Part shown: positions 1 to 9,700 of the stretch, piece after piece
Layout: every line of letters begins with the position of its first letter
How positions within the stretch are numbered: position 1 is the first letter of the stretch
Origin: Prorocentrum cordatum
Taxonomy: Eukaryota; Sar; Dinophyceae; Prorocentrales; Prorocentraceae
Direction of reading: 5' to 3'
Assembly (NCBI GenBank): GCA_963575745.1
Contig: CAUYUJ010007224.1
Location: forward strand, 1,190,771 to 1,254,770
DNA: 64,000 nucleotides
Translations under genes and position numbers: made by a program
Notes under the pieces: model-generated
What the model saw: only the letters and a program-made list of their open reading frames with translations
Told to the model about the DNA's origin: nothing
Database searches by the model: none

Positions 1-1548
1 TGCGTTTTATAATTGGTGTTGCCATCCTTCTGACACACATTACTTTGGTTTCTATTCTGCTGGCCGTCGGCAGTATGGTGAATATCTGTTTCTCCCTATG
101 GGGTTAGCCCCGGCACCGGGGATCAACGACGAAAGTGTGAAAGAGATATTGCGGAGCAAATCTGTTTAACAGATTTCGTCGACGATTTACTTGGCGCTGC
201 TTTGTTTGAGGACGATTCCTATCGTAAATTTACATCCGCCATCCGTTTTTTCTCACGAGTTGGCATTCCAGTCAGTAGCAAACCATCAGGCTTCAGGCCG
301 CCCTCCCAGAGACAAAACTGGGTTGGATGGATTTTCGACACGCGCCTGAACGAACTTTCTGTCGAACGGAAGAAATGCGACACATGCATTTTGTTATTAA
401 ACGAAGTCTTGGCAGCAAGCGCTGCTGGCACACTTCGTTCCCGAGCGTTGGCGTCTGCCGCAGGTCTCGCCTCACATATTGCTGAAGTATTCTTGCAAGG
501 TCGCCGCCGTCTGTCGCGCGTTTGGGAGACCCTAAACTCTGCAAATGTTTACGCGATGTGGGCACGCAGTCGGCACGCAGACCCTCTTGTCAAGTTGCGT
601 CCAGAAGCAGCAAAACAAATACAATGGTGGGTGAAAGCTTTGGAACTGACCTCCTCCAGACCTTTGCACTCAGCTGGGGGTTCCCTTTCTAGGTGGGGCC
701 CGAAATCTGAAGATTTCGCGAAATGGCGCGAGCTTGCGGTGTCCGGGTGCATTCGTGTTGTCGAAGTCGACGCATCAAAATTGTTGGGTTGGTCATACCA
801 TTTATGCGATTCGGGGATTGTCCGTTCCGGCACATGGCCGGACGACTTCGCCAAATTAGCAGACAATGCTGACGCAATAAACCATAAAGAATTATGGGTT
901 TCATTGCAAGTCATTCGTAACGAAGCCTCTTGGTTGCGCGGATGGCGAATTGTTATTCGGTGTGGCAATTTTGCGGCAGTGCATTACATTAAGTTTCGCT
1001 TCGGCCGGGTACGATTTTTGGTGGAGTTGGTTGAAAGCTTCGAGTTAGCTGAAAGGCACGCAGGTTGCTGGCGCATGGCTGTTCACATTAAAGGTGATCA
1101 CAATGTTATTAGTGATCAAGGCTCCCGCGACACTCAATTTGCTGATCAATGGAATGCCGATCCATTTCGCGATGCCGTCCTTAAGCGGACAACCATGTCC
1201 GACCTTGCACGTAAATTTGGCCCTTTCGACGTGGATCTTTTTGCAGACCGCGAGGGCCTATCTGCTCAGGCGCCTGCTTGGTATTTTCCTGAGAACACTG
1301 TTTTCGAGGCAAGCATCCGTGCCAAAACAGCTTGGGCACACCCACCGCGGGCCATCATCGCTCGCGCACTGCCCTGGTTAACCCATCTAGTGGATTCTAA
1401 GAATTGCGAGCGGATTTTTTGCTTGCTCCGGAGGACAAGGGGGCGCCATAGTTCCGCGCCCAGGCCCTGCAGCGATGGAGACGTCCCGGCCGTTGGGCTG
1501 TTGGCTCAGATCTCTTTCGCATTTGGTCCACATCGAACGCCAGAGTAG
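1..1548 (+). pseudogene. DIRS-like reverse transcriptase / RNase H, 5' end outside window
   Basis: Positions 2 to about 120 read (frame 2) as RT finger/palm sequence with YLFLPMGLAPAPG, the DIRS/retroviral-type LPFGL block. The frame then changes near 112-125 and stays open from 79 to 1548 (frame 1). The catalytic block FVDDLLG lies at 172-192. RNase H-like blocks follow: a strand with Asp (VEVDASKLLGW), an alpha-helix Glu (NHKELW), RCGNFAAV where the family usually has an Asp-Asn, and HIKGDHNVISDQGSR. The C-terminal block GPFDVDLFADREG...AHPPRAIIARAL matches the region after RNase H in DIRS elements, often described as a methyltransferase-like domain. The frameshift and the RCGN substitution suggest a dead copy. 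The listed frame has an ATG-less start upstream, so translation would come from outside. Family assignment is by motif order, not by search. Confidence 0.72.
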
Positions 1549-1704
1549 TTTGGCGCCCTGCTCCGCCTACTGACTTGCCTGTGATGCTGCTGTCTCTGCC
1601 GTGATACGCAAAACGACATCTCAACCTGGTCCTACATGACCCCGGAGACCTACCAAAGACCTCACTTGAGCCGGCCCCCGGCCTGGCTGATTTGGAGGTC
1701 CTTT
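1549..1704. other. 3' flank of the DIRS fragment
   Basis: No gene is recognisable here. The sequence leads directly into a CTC microsatellite. Confidence 0.4.
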
Positions 1705-1970
1705 GATCCTCCTCCTCCTCCTCCTCCTCCTCCTCCTCCTCCTCCTCCTCCTCCTCCTCCTCATCATCATCATCCTCTTCCTCCTCCTCTCATCCCCTCC
1801 TCTGCCTCCTACCTCCTCCTCCTCCTCCTCTCCCCTCCTTCCTCCTCCTCATCTTCCTCTCCTCCTCCTCCTCCTCCTCCTCCTCCACCTCCTCCTCCTC
1901 CTCCTCCTCCCTCCTCTCCTCCTCCTCCTCCTCTTCCTCCTCCTCCTCTCTCCTCCTCCTCCTCCTGTGC
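1705..1970. repeat. (CCT)n microsatellite
   Basis: About 265 bp of CCT/CTC repeats with a short CAT interruption near 1764-1775. All six frames stay open and give poly-Pro, poly-Leu, poly-Ser or poly-Glu, so the ORFs here are not genes. Confidence 0.95.
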
Positions 1971-2090
1971 TGCTTAGCCGCCGCGCTGCCGCCGCGCTGC
2001 TGCCGCCCTTCGTTTTTTTGGACGATTGTCGGGCGTCGTTGCTCTGTCTCACCCGCCGCCTTCGTCGTCACCTGTTGCTGCCTGGGGTGA

Positions 2091-2117
2091 GATATATATA
2101 TATATATATATATATAC
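2091..2117. repeat. (TA)n microsatellite
   Basis: About 13 TA units. The same combination of a CTC array followed by a TA tract is seen at 28600-28803. Sequence from 1971 to 2090 and 2118 to 2388 has no supported gene. Confidence 0.9.
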
Positions 2118-2388
2118 ATAAATATACATCTCAACCTGTCAAGACATGTTGTTCGTATTGCGTCCCATTTAGTCTGGGCCAACTGCTGGCCCCTCCCCCC
2201 GGCCAGCTGCGCCTCGCCGAGAATCTTCCGGGGGCGTTTCGGATGCGAGATTTTCGTTTCTGTATCCGCCGAGTCCGGGGCCAGCGTTGCCAGGCAGCTG
2301 TGCCAGCCTAGCCATAGTGTCGGTTCCAGGGCGCGTCTGGTTCAATATCCATTATCATTGTTTTTTGACGTCGACCGTGACCGGCAGC

Positions 2389-2525
2389 AGCGGTTTCAGT
2401 AGCAGGCCACAGTTTCAGTAATAAAACCACCGTTTCAGTAACAGCCGCCACCGTTTCAGTAATAGGCCACAGTTTCAGTAACAAAACCACCGTTTCAGTA
2501 ACAGCCGCCGCTGTTTCTGTAAGAA
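2389..2525 (+). repeat. 20-bp minisatellite, GTTTCAGTAA core
   Basis: Six to seven units of 19-21 bp start with GTTTCAGTAA (CAGCCGCCACC, TAGGCCACA and CAAAACCACC as alternating tails), giving a higher-order period near 60 bp. The reverse complement of the core (TTACTGAAAC) reappears at 14183-14262 on the other side of copia element A. Confidence 0.85.
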
Positions 2526-2605
2526 TAGTGTGTTTGTGTGTTTGTGTTTGCCTGTGTGTGTTTGTGTATTTGTATTCGTGTTTGTGTTCGTGTTTGAGTG
2601 TATGC
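2526..2605 (+). repeat. (GTTTGTGT)n simple repeat
   Basis: GT-rich tract with GTTTGTGT/GTTCGTGT units. The following 2606-3019 holds CCCCAAGAG-type short repeats (2700-2800) and no supported gene. Confidence 0.85.
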
Positions 2606-3019
2606 TTGACCACTCAACAGACCACCCGAGCCCCAGGGGGGGAGTGGAATGTGAAGCCCCCATCTTTTGATCGATAACTTCCAAAATGGCCCCAATAAGC
2701 CCTCCAGGGCTCCCAAGAGGCCCCCAAGAGAGCCCCAAGAGAGCCCCAAGGAGGGTCCCAAGACCCCCCCCCAAGAGCCATAAGAAGACCCCAAGACCCT
2801 CGAATAGAGCTCCCGTAGCACCACCCTCCTCTCCTTGCCCACTTTGGTTCATTATATTTGTCTCTTCTTGCCATGTCTCGTCAATTCTCCTGGGCAGAGC
2901 TTCTGAATGGGTTGGCGGGGTAACGCGAAACGTGAAGATTTTTTTGTTTGCTTTACCGTTGAAAGCCATACTCTTGCTTAAGCCCGCTTTTTCGTTTACT
3001 GGCCTTCCCGTTGAAAGCT

Positions 3020-3298
3020 ACACTCTCCGCTTCAGACCGCTTCCTTGCTTAAGCTTGTTGTTCCGCTTCAGCCCGCTTTCTGGCTTAAATCCGCTCTCGG
3101 TTGAGTCCGCTCTCCCAATTCAGCCTGCTTCCCCGCTTAAACCTGCTCTCCCGCTTAAGCCCGCTCTCCCCCTTCAGCTTGCTCTCCCGCTTCAGCCCGC
3201 TCTCCCGCTTAAACCCGCACTCCCGAATAAATCAGCTTTCCCGCGTAAGCCGGCCCTCCAAATTAAGCCCGCTTTCACGGTTAAGCCGGCCTTCCCGC
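3020..3298. repeat. About 20-bp CCGCTTAAGCCCGCTCTC array, left part
   Basis: Degenerate tandem units such as CCGCTTAAGCCCGCTCTCC and CCGCTTCAGCCCGCTCTC. The array stops abruptly at 3298 where the LTR of element A begins and resumes at 13466, so it is the insertion target of that element. Confidence 0.85.
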
Positions 3299-3445
3299 TG
3301 TGGCAGCACAGGATTGGATGAACGTTTTTGGGCTTGAGCCAGAGAGGGTAACAGTACACCAAGCACACACTGCAACTCGGTAGGACGATCAAGGTAATGA
3401 TCTCAAATGCTAAACCTAATACGCAAAATCTGGAGATCAGTCACA
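3299..3445 (-). repeat. Element A 3' LTR
   Basis: 147 bp, identical base for base to 13319-13465. On the element strand it starts TGTGACTGATC and ends GCTGCCACA. It is short for a copia LTR. Confidence 0.93.
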
Positions 3446-3461
3446 CCCGTCTGACTTCTCC
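3446..3461 (-). other. Polypurine-tract candidate of element A
   Basis: The minus strand immediately before the 3' LTR reads GGAGAAGTCAGACGGG, mostly purine. Its placement fits plus-strand priming. The 124 bp between here and the RNase H stop would be the 3' UTR. Confidence 0.5.
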
Positions 3462-3585
3462 TAGGTTTAGCACCCTCTTGGGCTCAACTAGCTGCAACTA
3501 TCCGTTCCTGTGCTAGAACGGCCCCCTTCTCTACTTGAAACGGAGAGGGGATAGCAAATAGCAGAAACTGCACACGAGAAAATTA

Positions 3586-5735
3586 TCACTGAAAGAGCGG
3601 AGATGGCAAGGGCAAAATGCACGTAGATGACTCAGCTGAGAAAAGGGAGGAGGGGGGAGGAGAACCGACACCACCACCACCACCACTGGCTGAGCTTCCC
3701 GACAGGAACTGGATCCATGTGGGCTGTGACTCTCGGGCGAGTTCCTCTCTCGAAGCTGCCTGCGAACGATTCTTGAGCTGCGGCTCGGAGCGGCGTCTCG
3801 CCACCTCTGAACTCTCGTCGACCAAAATCAGGCGACCATGGGACATTAAATCGAACAAAGCGGCATTGCACTTCGTGACGTCCTCCTTAGTCAACGCGTC
3901 CACTGGCATCCGCCCGTGCGGGATCCAACGAACATGGCCACGCGCACGCTCCAGAGACTCACAGATAATGGCAAGGTCAATGGCCGTGCGCCTGTCCCGC
4001 GCGCACGCATTGCCTTCCTTCTGCATTGTATCATAGATCGACTTGGCGTCGACCACATGCACCTGCTTCTCGCGAGATCCGAGAGAGCAGTCTCGTCGCA
4101 GCACGGTCGTGAACGGTCCAGAGGCTCGGCGGCAATCGGGAGTGTCCACGTCGTGGAAGACTACATCTCGATACATGATCTGTAAAAACTCTACCTCTGC
4201 AACTGCTGCGGATAGGGCCTGCGTCTCTCCAGCCAGAGTGGATGGCACTTTTCGCCTTAGCTTGGACGACCTCCAGCCCAGAATCGAAGCTCGGACTGCC
4301 CGGTTGTCCAGCACAGATCGATCGGCCGCCAGGACCATCCAGGCCCCCTGTGTGGGATCGACCGGCAGCCCGCGCTCGTCATCCAGGCCGTCGGTGGAAC
4401 CAATGCCACCGGCGTCCGAGAAAGACAAAAAGGCCATCCTGTCTGGATCGAGTCGCCACACAGTGAGTCCCCTGGAAGCCGTGGAGCGCAGATGGCGAGC
4501 CAACTTGTTGGCCGTGATCACATCCCCGGTCCTGGCCTGGTTCAGCTTGCTGGCCAGGATGCTGGCTACACCTGCGGCCTCAGGTCGGACCTCGCGGCCC
4601 AACCAATTAAACTTGTACACGAGCGACCGCAGTGCCTTGAACTCATGAGGCTCCAGGGGGGAGTCCTTGCGAGCCAGGCGCCCTTTTGACATGGACAGAG
4701 GGCGGATCTCTTCTAAAATGTACTTCTCCATATCGATCACCGCCTTGTCTGGGGCAACGGTGATCCTTCGGCCAGCGAAATCCACCGCCCCGGCCTGGCA
4801 GTCCCGATATTTCCCGAACTTAAACCTGGACTCCAGAACCCTCCTGAGCCAGTCTCGGGAGGCCTGGTCGGCACTCCCGATGAAGAAGTCATCTACTTGC
4901 AGCAGCATCATGTTGGCGATGCGCCCCTTGCCATCGTAGCGCATCCACCAGCAGGGCTCCAGCAGGGACCTCACAAACCCATGGGCCTCCAAATACTTGA
5001 CGACGGTACGCCTCCAGGCCATAGGGGCATCGTCCAAACCATAGACATTGACCAAGAGTCGGATCAGGGACCCGGGTTCCAGCACGATCCCTTCACAGGG
5101 CTCTACGTAGATCTCGCCCTGTGCTCGATGCATTCTGTCTGACTGACAGAAAGCATTCTTGACATCGGCAATACCACATAGAAGTCCCAGGTTCATGGCT
5201 ATCTGGATAAACATCATAATCGACGATGTCTGAGGAGTGGGAGCATAAACCTCGAGGGCTCCTGAGTCTGGGTCCTTATGCCCATGAACACACCACCTCG
5301 ACTTAGCGTCGGGGGCGGCGAAGGTGCCCTCTTGGGGCTTCCAGCGGCGGACCATCCGGCTCGAGATGATACGGTCTGGCTGCTCACGGCGGATGACTCG
5401 CGCCTTGCTTGGAGCCACCACTTCTATGGCACCTGTCGCCTTCATAGCCTCCCACTCCTTGGCGTCAGACGCATCGAACTTGGCCCGGTCGGCAGGGGAT
5501 AAACTCTTCAGCGATACCTCACCGCCCCGGCTGGCGGCGAAAGTGCCGCCGTCTTGTTCCTCGGCTCTCGTCGGCCCCTGCTGCCCGGCCGGGACGGTGG
5601 CAACGCCGTCATCCCTGGGGACCACCCAAAAAGCTCCTTCGGAAAGACTCTCGCCCCTCGTGGGAGAGCGTGACCGGGCACGAACCCGTCCGGCCTCGAT
5701 CTCTTTTGGACCCTGTCGGCCACTGACACGCGCGG
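3586..5735 (-). CDS. Element A reverse transcriptase and RNase H
   Basis: The frame is open from about 5735 (just after an upstream TGA) to the stop at 3586, about 715 codons. Copia RT blocks are clear: WEAMKATGAIEVV, DRIISSRMVRRWK, SRWCVHGHKDPD, the motif-A region GIADVKNAFCQSD, NVYGLDDAPMAWRR and the catalytic QVDDFFIG (near 4877-4901). RNase H follows with Asp in LSFSDAGG, Glu in STLAGETQAL, Asp in VVDAKSIYD and the terminal HVRWIPHGRMPVDALTKED. The tail after RNase H is about 70 residues, basic then Gly/Ser/Pro-rich, with no membrane segment. All catalytic acidic residues that can be judged are present, so this part could be functional if expressed. There is no ATG of its own at the domain boundary; it belongs to the polyprotein. 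Confidence 0.88.
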
Positions 5736-6260
5736 CTCAGAGCCGGCTGTGATTCTGGTCCCGGACCCCAACCCTGGAGACGGAGACGGAGCGGGAAGGC
5801 CCGGGGGAGGAGAGGGAGGAGGCTCACCACTACCACTGGAGACCTGAGGGGCGGACGGAGAGGACGACGACGGGTCGGCTGACTCCAGCTTCGCCCGCTT
5901 GAACTCCGGTGGTGAGCTGGAGGCTCGGGCAGCCTCGGCCCGTGCGCGGATGCACCAGGGCGTGTCCTCCGGCTGAGACAAAACCCTTCGGGGCCGAGGT
6001 GCTGAGCCCGCCGTGGCCTGAGGAGGCTCAGCGGTAGGTGAGAGAGGGGAGACAGTGAGAGGTGGAACAACAGGCGGATGAGGGGAGGGCAAAGGAACAG
6101 GAGCATCAGTAGGGGGACCAGGGTTCCCCTCCTCTCTCCCTGGCGTCACCTCTCTGGACAAATCTCCCGTCGATGGTTCGCTCTCGGCAATCGAGGGAAG
6201 CCTGGTGCGGACGCTGCCGGCCTGGGCGATGTCCGAACCTGCTTGAGACTCTCGCCCCAA
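5660..6260 (-). pseudogene. Element A integrase-RT linker, shifted frame
   Basis: A third minus frame is open and gives a Pro/Ser-rich linker (VPLPSPHPPVVPPLTVSPLSPTAEPP at its start) with basic patches (EFKRAKLES). Such disordered linkers are usual between integrase and RT in copia. The frame moves again between about 5660 and 5740 into the RT frame (GPKEIEAGRVRARS, SPTRGESLSEGAFWVVPRDD). At least two indels are therefore needed to join integrase, linker and RT. Confidence 0.6.
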
Positions 6261-6733
6261 CTCGGACCCGTCCGAGCTCCCCTGGAGACGGCCGCCCGAA
6301 TCGTACCCGAGGGGGGCCCTGGGACCGAGGGACCCTCCCGACGGACAGGAGCCTCTGGCTCACCCGGCTCGGGGCCCGAAGGGCCCGCAACACGAGGGGC
6401 CGAATCCTCCTCTCGGCCCAAAGGTCGGTCCCAGGCGTCCTCTGGCGGGGCCCCTTCTCGTTGGACATCCACGGCCGAGGCACGACGAGCCCTGGCCTGC
6501 TGCAACAACTCCTGCCACCTGGGATCCTGGGAGAGCTGCAGTCCGTACTCCTCGTCCGAACTCGCCAGGCGTATCTGCTCTGGTGAGCATTTCCAAAGGC
6601 GCGCTCGGACGGCAACCCAGACGGTCCCGGCTTCGTGGAGGACCACGACGCCCGGACCAGTCCAGCCATCCCGGCGTCGTCCTAGGGAATCGGCTCGAGA
6701 GGAGGTACGAGACATGTGCCTCCACACGAAAAC
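6146..6733 (-). pseudogene. Element A integrase C-terminus after an in-frame TAG
   Basis: Same frame as the upstream polyprotein, directly after the TAG at 6734-6736. It reads VFVWRHMSR and then GWTGPGVVVLHEAGTVWVAVRARLWKCSPEQIRLAS, the conserved copia integrase tail (WHGPG...VWVSHRG...KCSPEHLR in relatives). After that the frame is low complexity and stops at 6146. A single base change (TAC or TAT to TAG) would explain the stop. No alternative frame carries the motif, so the break is real in this assembly. Confidence 0.75.
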
Positions 6734-9700
6734 CTACTGGCCGGGGGAGAAGGTCCTGGTCGTCGCGGTCCTGGCCCGGGAGGCTCGACTCACCTGGTCT
6801 CGAGAGGTCACGTCGATGGCGAGACGACGTGCGGCGTCTCGAATCCTCTGGGATCTAGCAAACTCGGCACCTGCCTCGTCCTGTTCCATGGGTGAGCGCA
6901 CCACGTCTTGCCATCCTGGGAGCCCTCGGCTGTCGTCGGACAGCAGGTCGTGGGGAAGCCTAGGATTTTCCCCGAAAACCAGCTGGAGGGGCGAGAACCC
7001 TCCGCGATGCCAGAACCTGTTTTTGTGGGCCACCAGTTCCGACACCAGCTCGTCGAGCTCGTCCAGCGTGGCGGGGAGAGCCGAGCCCGACTCGATCTCG
7101 GCCTTGAGCCGGTCCTTAACCCAGCCCCCATGACGCTCGACGCGGCCGTTTTGCCGCGGGGAGTCCGCGTCGCAGACGTGATGATAGACACCCCACTGCT
7201 CGGTTCCTCTCGCAAACCTCCCGGCAAACTCCGAGCCCCCGTCCAAGATAAGATAGTGCGGGGCTCCGAACGGTCGAATCCAGGCCAGGACAAAGGCACG
7301 CCACACGGTTGCAGCACGAGCGTCGACCACCCTGGCGCACACTTGAAGGTTAGAACCATGATCGACCATGTTCAGAAAGCCGCGGGAGCCTCCCTGGAAG
7401 TCAACCCAGAAAAGATCCACTCCCACAATGTGATTAAAACGGAAAGTCCTGGGGAGAGCCACGCGGCGATGAGTGCCGCTTCTCGACCTCTCGGCACACT
7501 CTGAGCATCTGAAATGGTCACGCACCCAAGTGAGGACGTGTCTCTTGACTCCGCCCGCTCTGAGGACTCGCAGGAACTTCCGATTCTCCGGATGTCCCAT
7601 ATTTACATGAAGCTTGAAAGCCAGGCGCTTCTCCTCCTCGGATGGTTCTGGCTCTGGGATGGCCTTCCTCTCACGTGGGGCCGGTCTGGTTTCTGGCTCG
7701 TCGAGTCCCTCTTCGTCGCTTACTTCCGATCCGACCTCCGCATCGCCCAGATCATCCTCTGGGAAAACGTCTTCCGCCAGCTCCGCCCAGGTGGACGGCC
7801 CTCGGCTGCCCCCTCCACTCCACTGCTCGGACACGGCTCGGGCGACCTTCCTAACTAGAGCGGGGGGATACTTGCCGGCCTTGGTAGTGGCATGGCCTCC
7901 TTCGAGCAACGCATGCTGGTGCCCCCCGGTACACAGGTGACCATCGAGGTCCCGAAGGACCCTGGGGTGGTTGGAGAGGAGGCCGGTTGGTTTCTTGTTG
8001 GGCCCCCTCTTATCTACTTGAAGGCCAAAAGCACACATGTCAATGCGCAGCCGCCTGACTCCCTCGAGCCCTCGCACGAGCTGCACCGCACGCGTGTCCC
8101 AAGAGGAGGCATATAGAGGATGCTCGAAGATGAAGTACCGCCCCTTACTGTGTTGGAAGAGGGCTATCTCCATGCACAGAGTCAGATCGCGTAGGCCGGC
8201 TGTCACCGATCTCTGCCACGCGATCGGGTCAACCCGATGACGATTTAAACGATTGATCGCAGAGAACACTCGACATTCCGAGCACAGCCATATGGTCTCG
8301 GGTTGTTCTTCCCTAATGTGCCTCCAGAGGCGACGGACCTCTGACTTCTTGGACGCGTCCCACCCGGTCTTGAGATCCCAGCTGGGATCCGAGGCCACTG
8401 GGGCCCCGCGCCTGGCCACCTCGGGGGCCATACGGGGCGGGGAGAAAACTTCCATGAAGGCCGTCTTGGCCCGACGCCCTCGGTTGAGAGGCCCCTCGGT
8501 GGCAAGGGTCTCGCCCAGCTGTTCGCAGGCCCTACGCTCGAGAGCCTCTCGGGCCCTCTTGCTACACGCGACCTCATGGTCATCGTTGTGACGGTCCCCG
8601 TCGGTCCACTGGGGTCCTTGCTCCAAGGTCTCTGGAGGCCTCCGAGTCCTAGGAGCCTGAGGGGACCTGATGTGAGGAGGAGGAGGAGGAGGAGCAAAAC
8701 TCTGCGTCTCAGTCGCTGCGCTCTTGGCGCCAGAAGTCGTGCAGGCAGCCTGGGGTCTCGCGCAACCACACTGCACAAAACACGATGACAGCTCTAAAAT
8801 GCTGGCCTGAGACAGAGTGGAAGAACTCAGTAGAGCTCCCCCTGGTTGCTGACCAGCTCCCACTCCTGCTCCTGATCGATCGCGACCTCCGGGATCGGTG
8901 GCAGGGGCCACCAGTTGCTCGGGTCGGCCGTCGTCGAGGCAACCGTCGTGTTGTACTCCTCGCCGTGTCCGCCGTTGTCGCTCGGCGGCGTCGTGGTAGA
9001 CGGCTGTGCTCCACCATCTTGGAAATTCGAGCCCTCGTGAGGCCCGTGTCCGCCACTGCCTGACGAGTCTCCTTCTCCTCTGGGCTCGATGGGCCCTGGC
9101 GGGCCCGGCGCCCAGGGCTCGGCCGGGGCCTGACCACCATGTAGTTGCTGAATTCCGTGTACGTGAAGTAGTCCGGCCACGCCCTGGCCTACCTGCATGA
9201 CAATGTAGCCCAGCTGACCCATGCTCTGCTCGAGGTTGAGCATCCTGGACTCCATCGTGTCGAGCTTCTCGCCGAAATCCTCGAGCGACACCAAGTGGCC
9301 CTGGATTCCCATGAGGATCTGGTGAATCTGCATGAGGCCCTCCTGGACCTGAGTCGGCGCGCTCTGGGAGTCGGTCGCCACCTGAATCATGCGGTCCAGT
9401 ACTTCCTGAACCCGTCCGAAGGCGCGGATCCCCTCTGGTATCTCCTGCAGCTGCCACTGTAGGCTCTGTAGCAGCGTGCCCAGGGAGTTCACCGTGGTCA
9501 GGGCGGCTCCGCCCTCTCGGAAACCCGGGCTCTCCTGCAGGATGTTGACCGCACGCCGGGCTGATGCCGCCGCCGACCGCGCTGCCTCGGCAGCTGACTG
9601 CGGTGGGTCCTGGCCTGCTGCCGCTCCCCGGCCTCGGGGGATCCACGCCAACCGTGTCTGGCACCGGCTGCGCCTCGAGCCTGACCCGTGCTGGTTCCCG

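Noticed and set aside
1636-2311. ORFs encoding poly-Pro, poly-Leu, poly-Ser or poly-Glu over CTC/GAG arrays (also 28570, 55661, 58641, 60688, 62128)
   Set aside because: They are translations of stop-free trinucleotide microsatellites in every frame; nothing outside the repeat supports a gene.
3320-3345. Spliced-leader relict in the LTR of element A (TTTTTGGGCTTGAG)
   Set aside because: It shares only a short TTGG-CT-AG pattern and lacks the CCGTAGCCA part.
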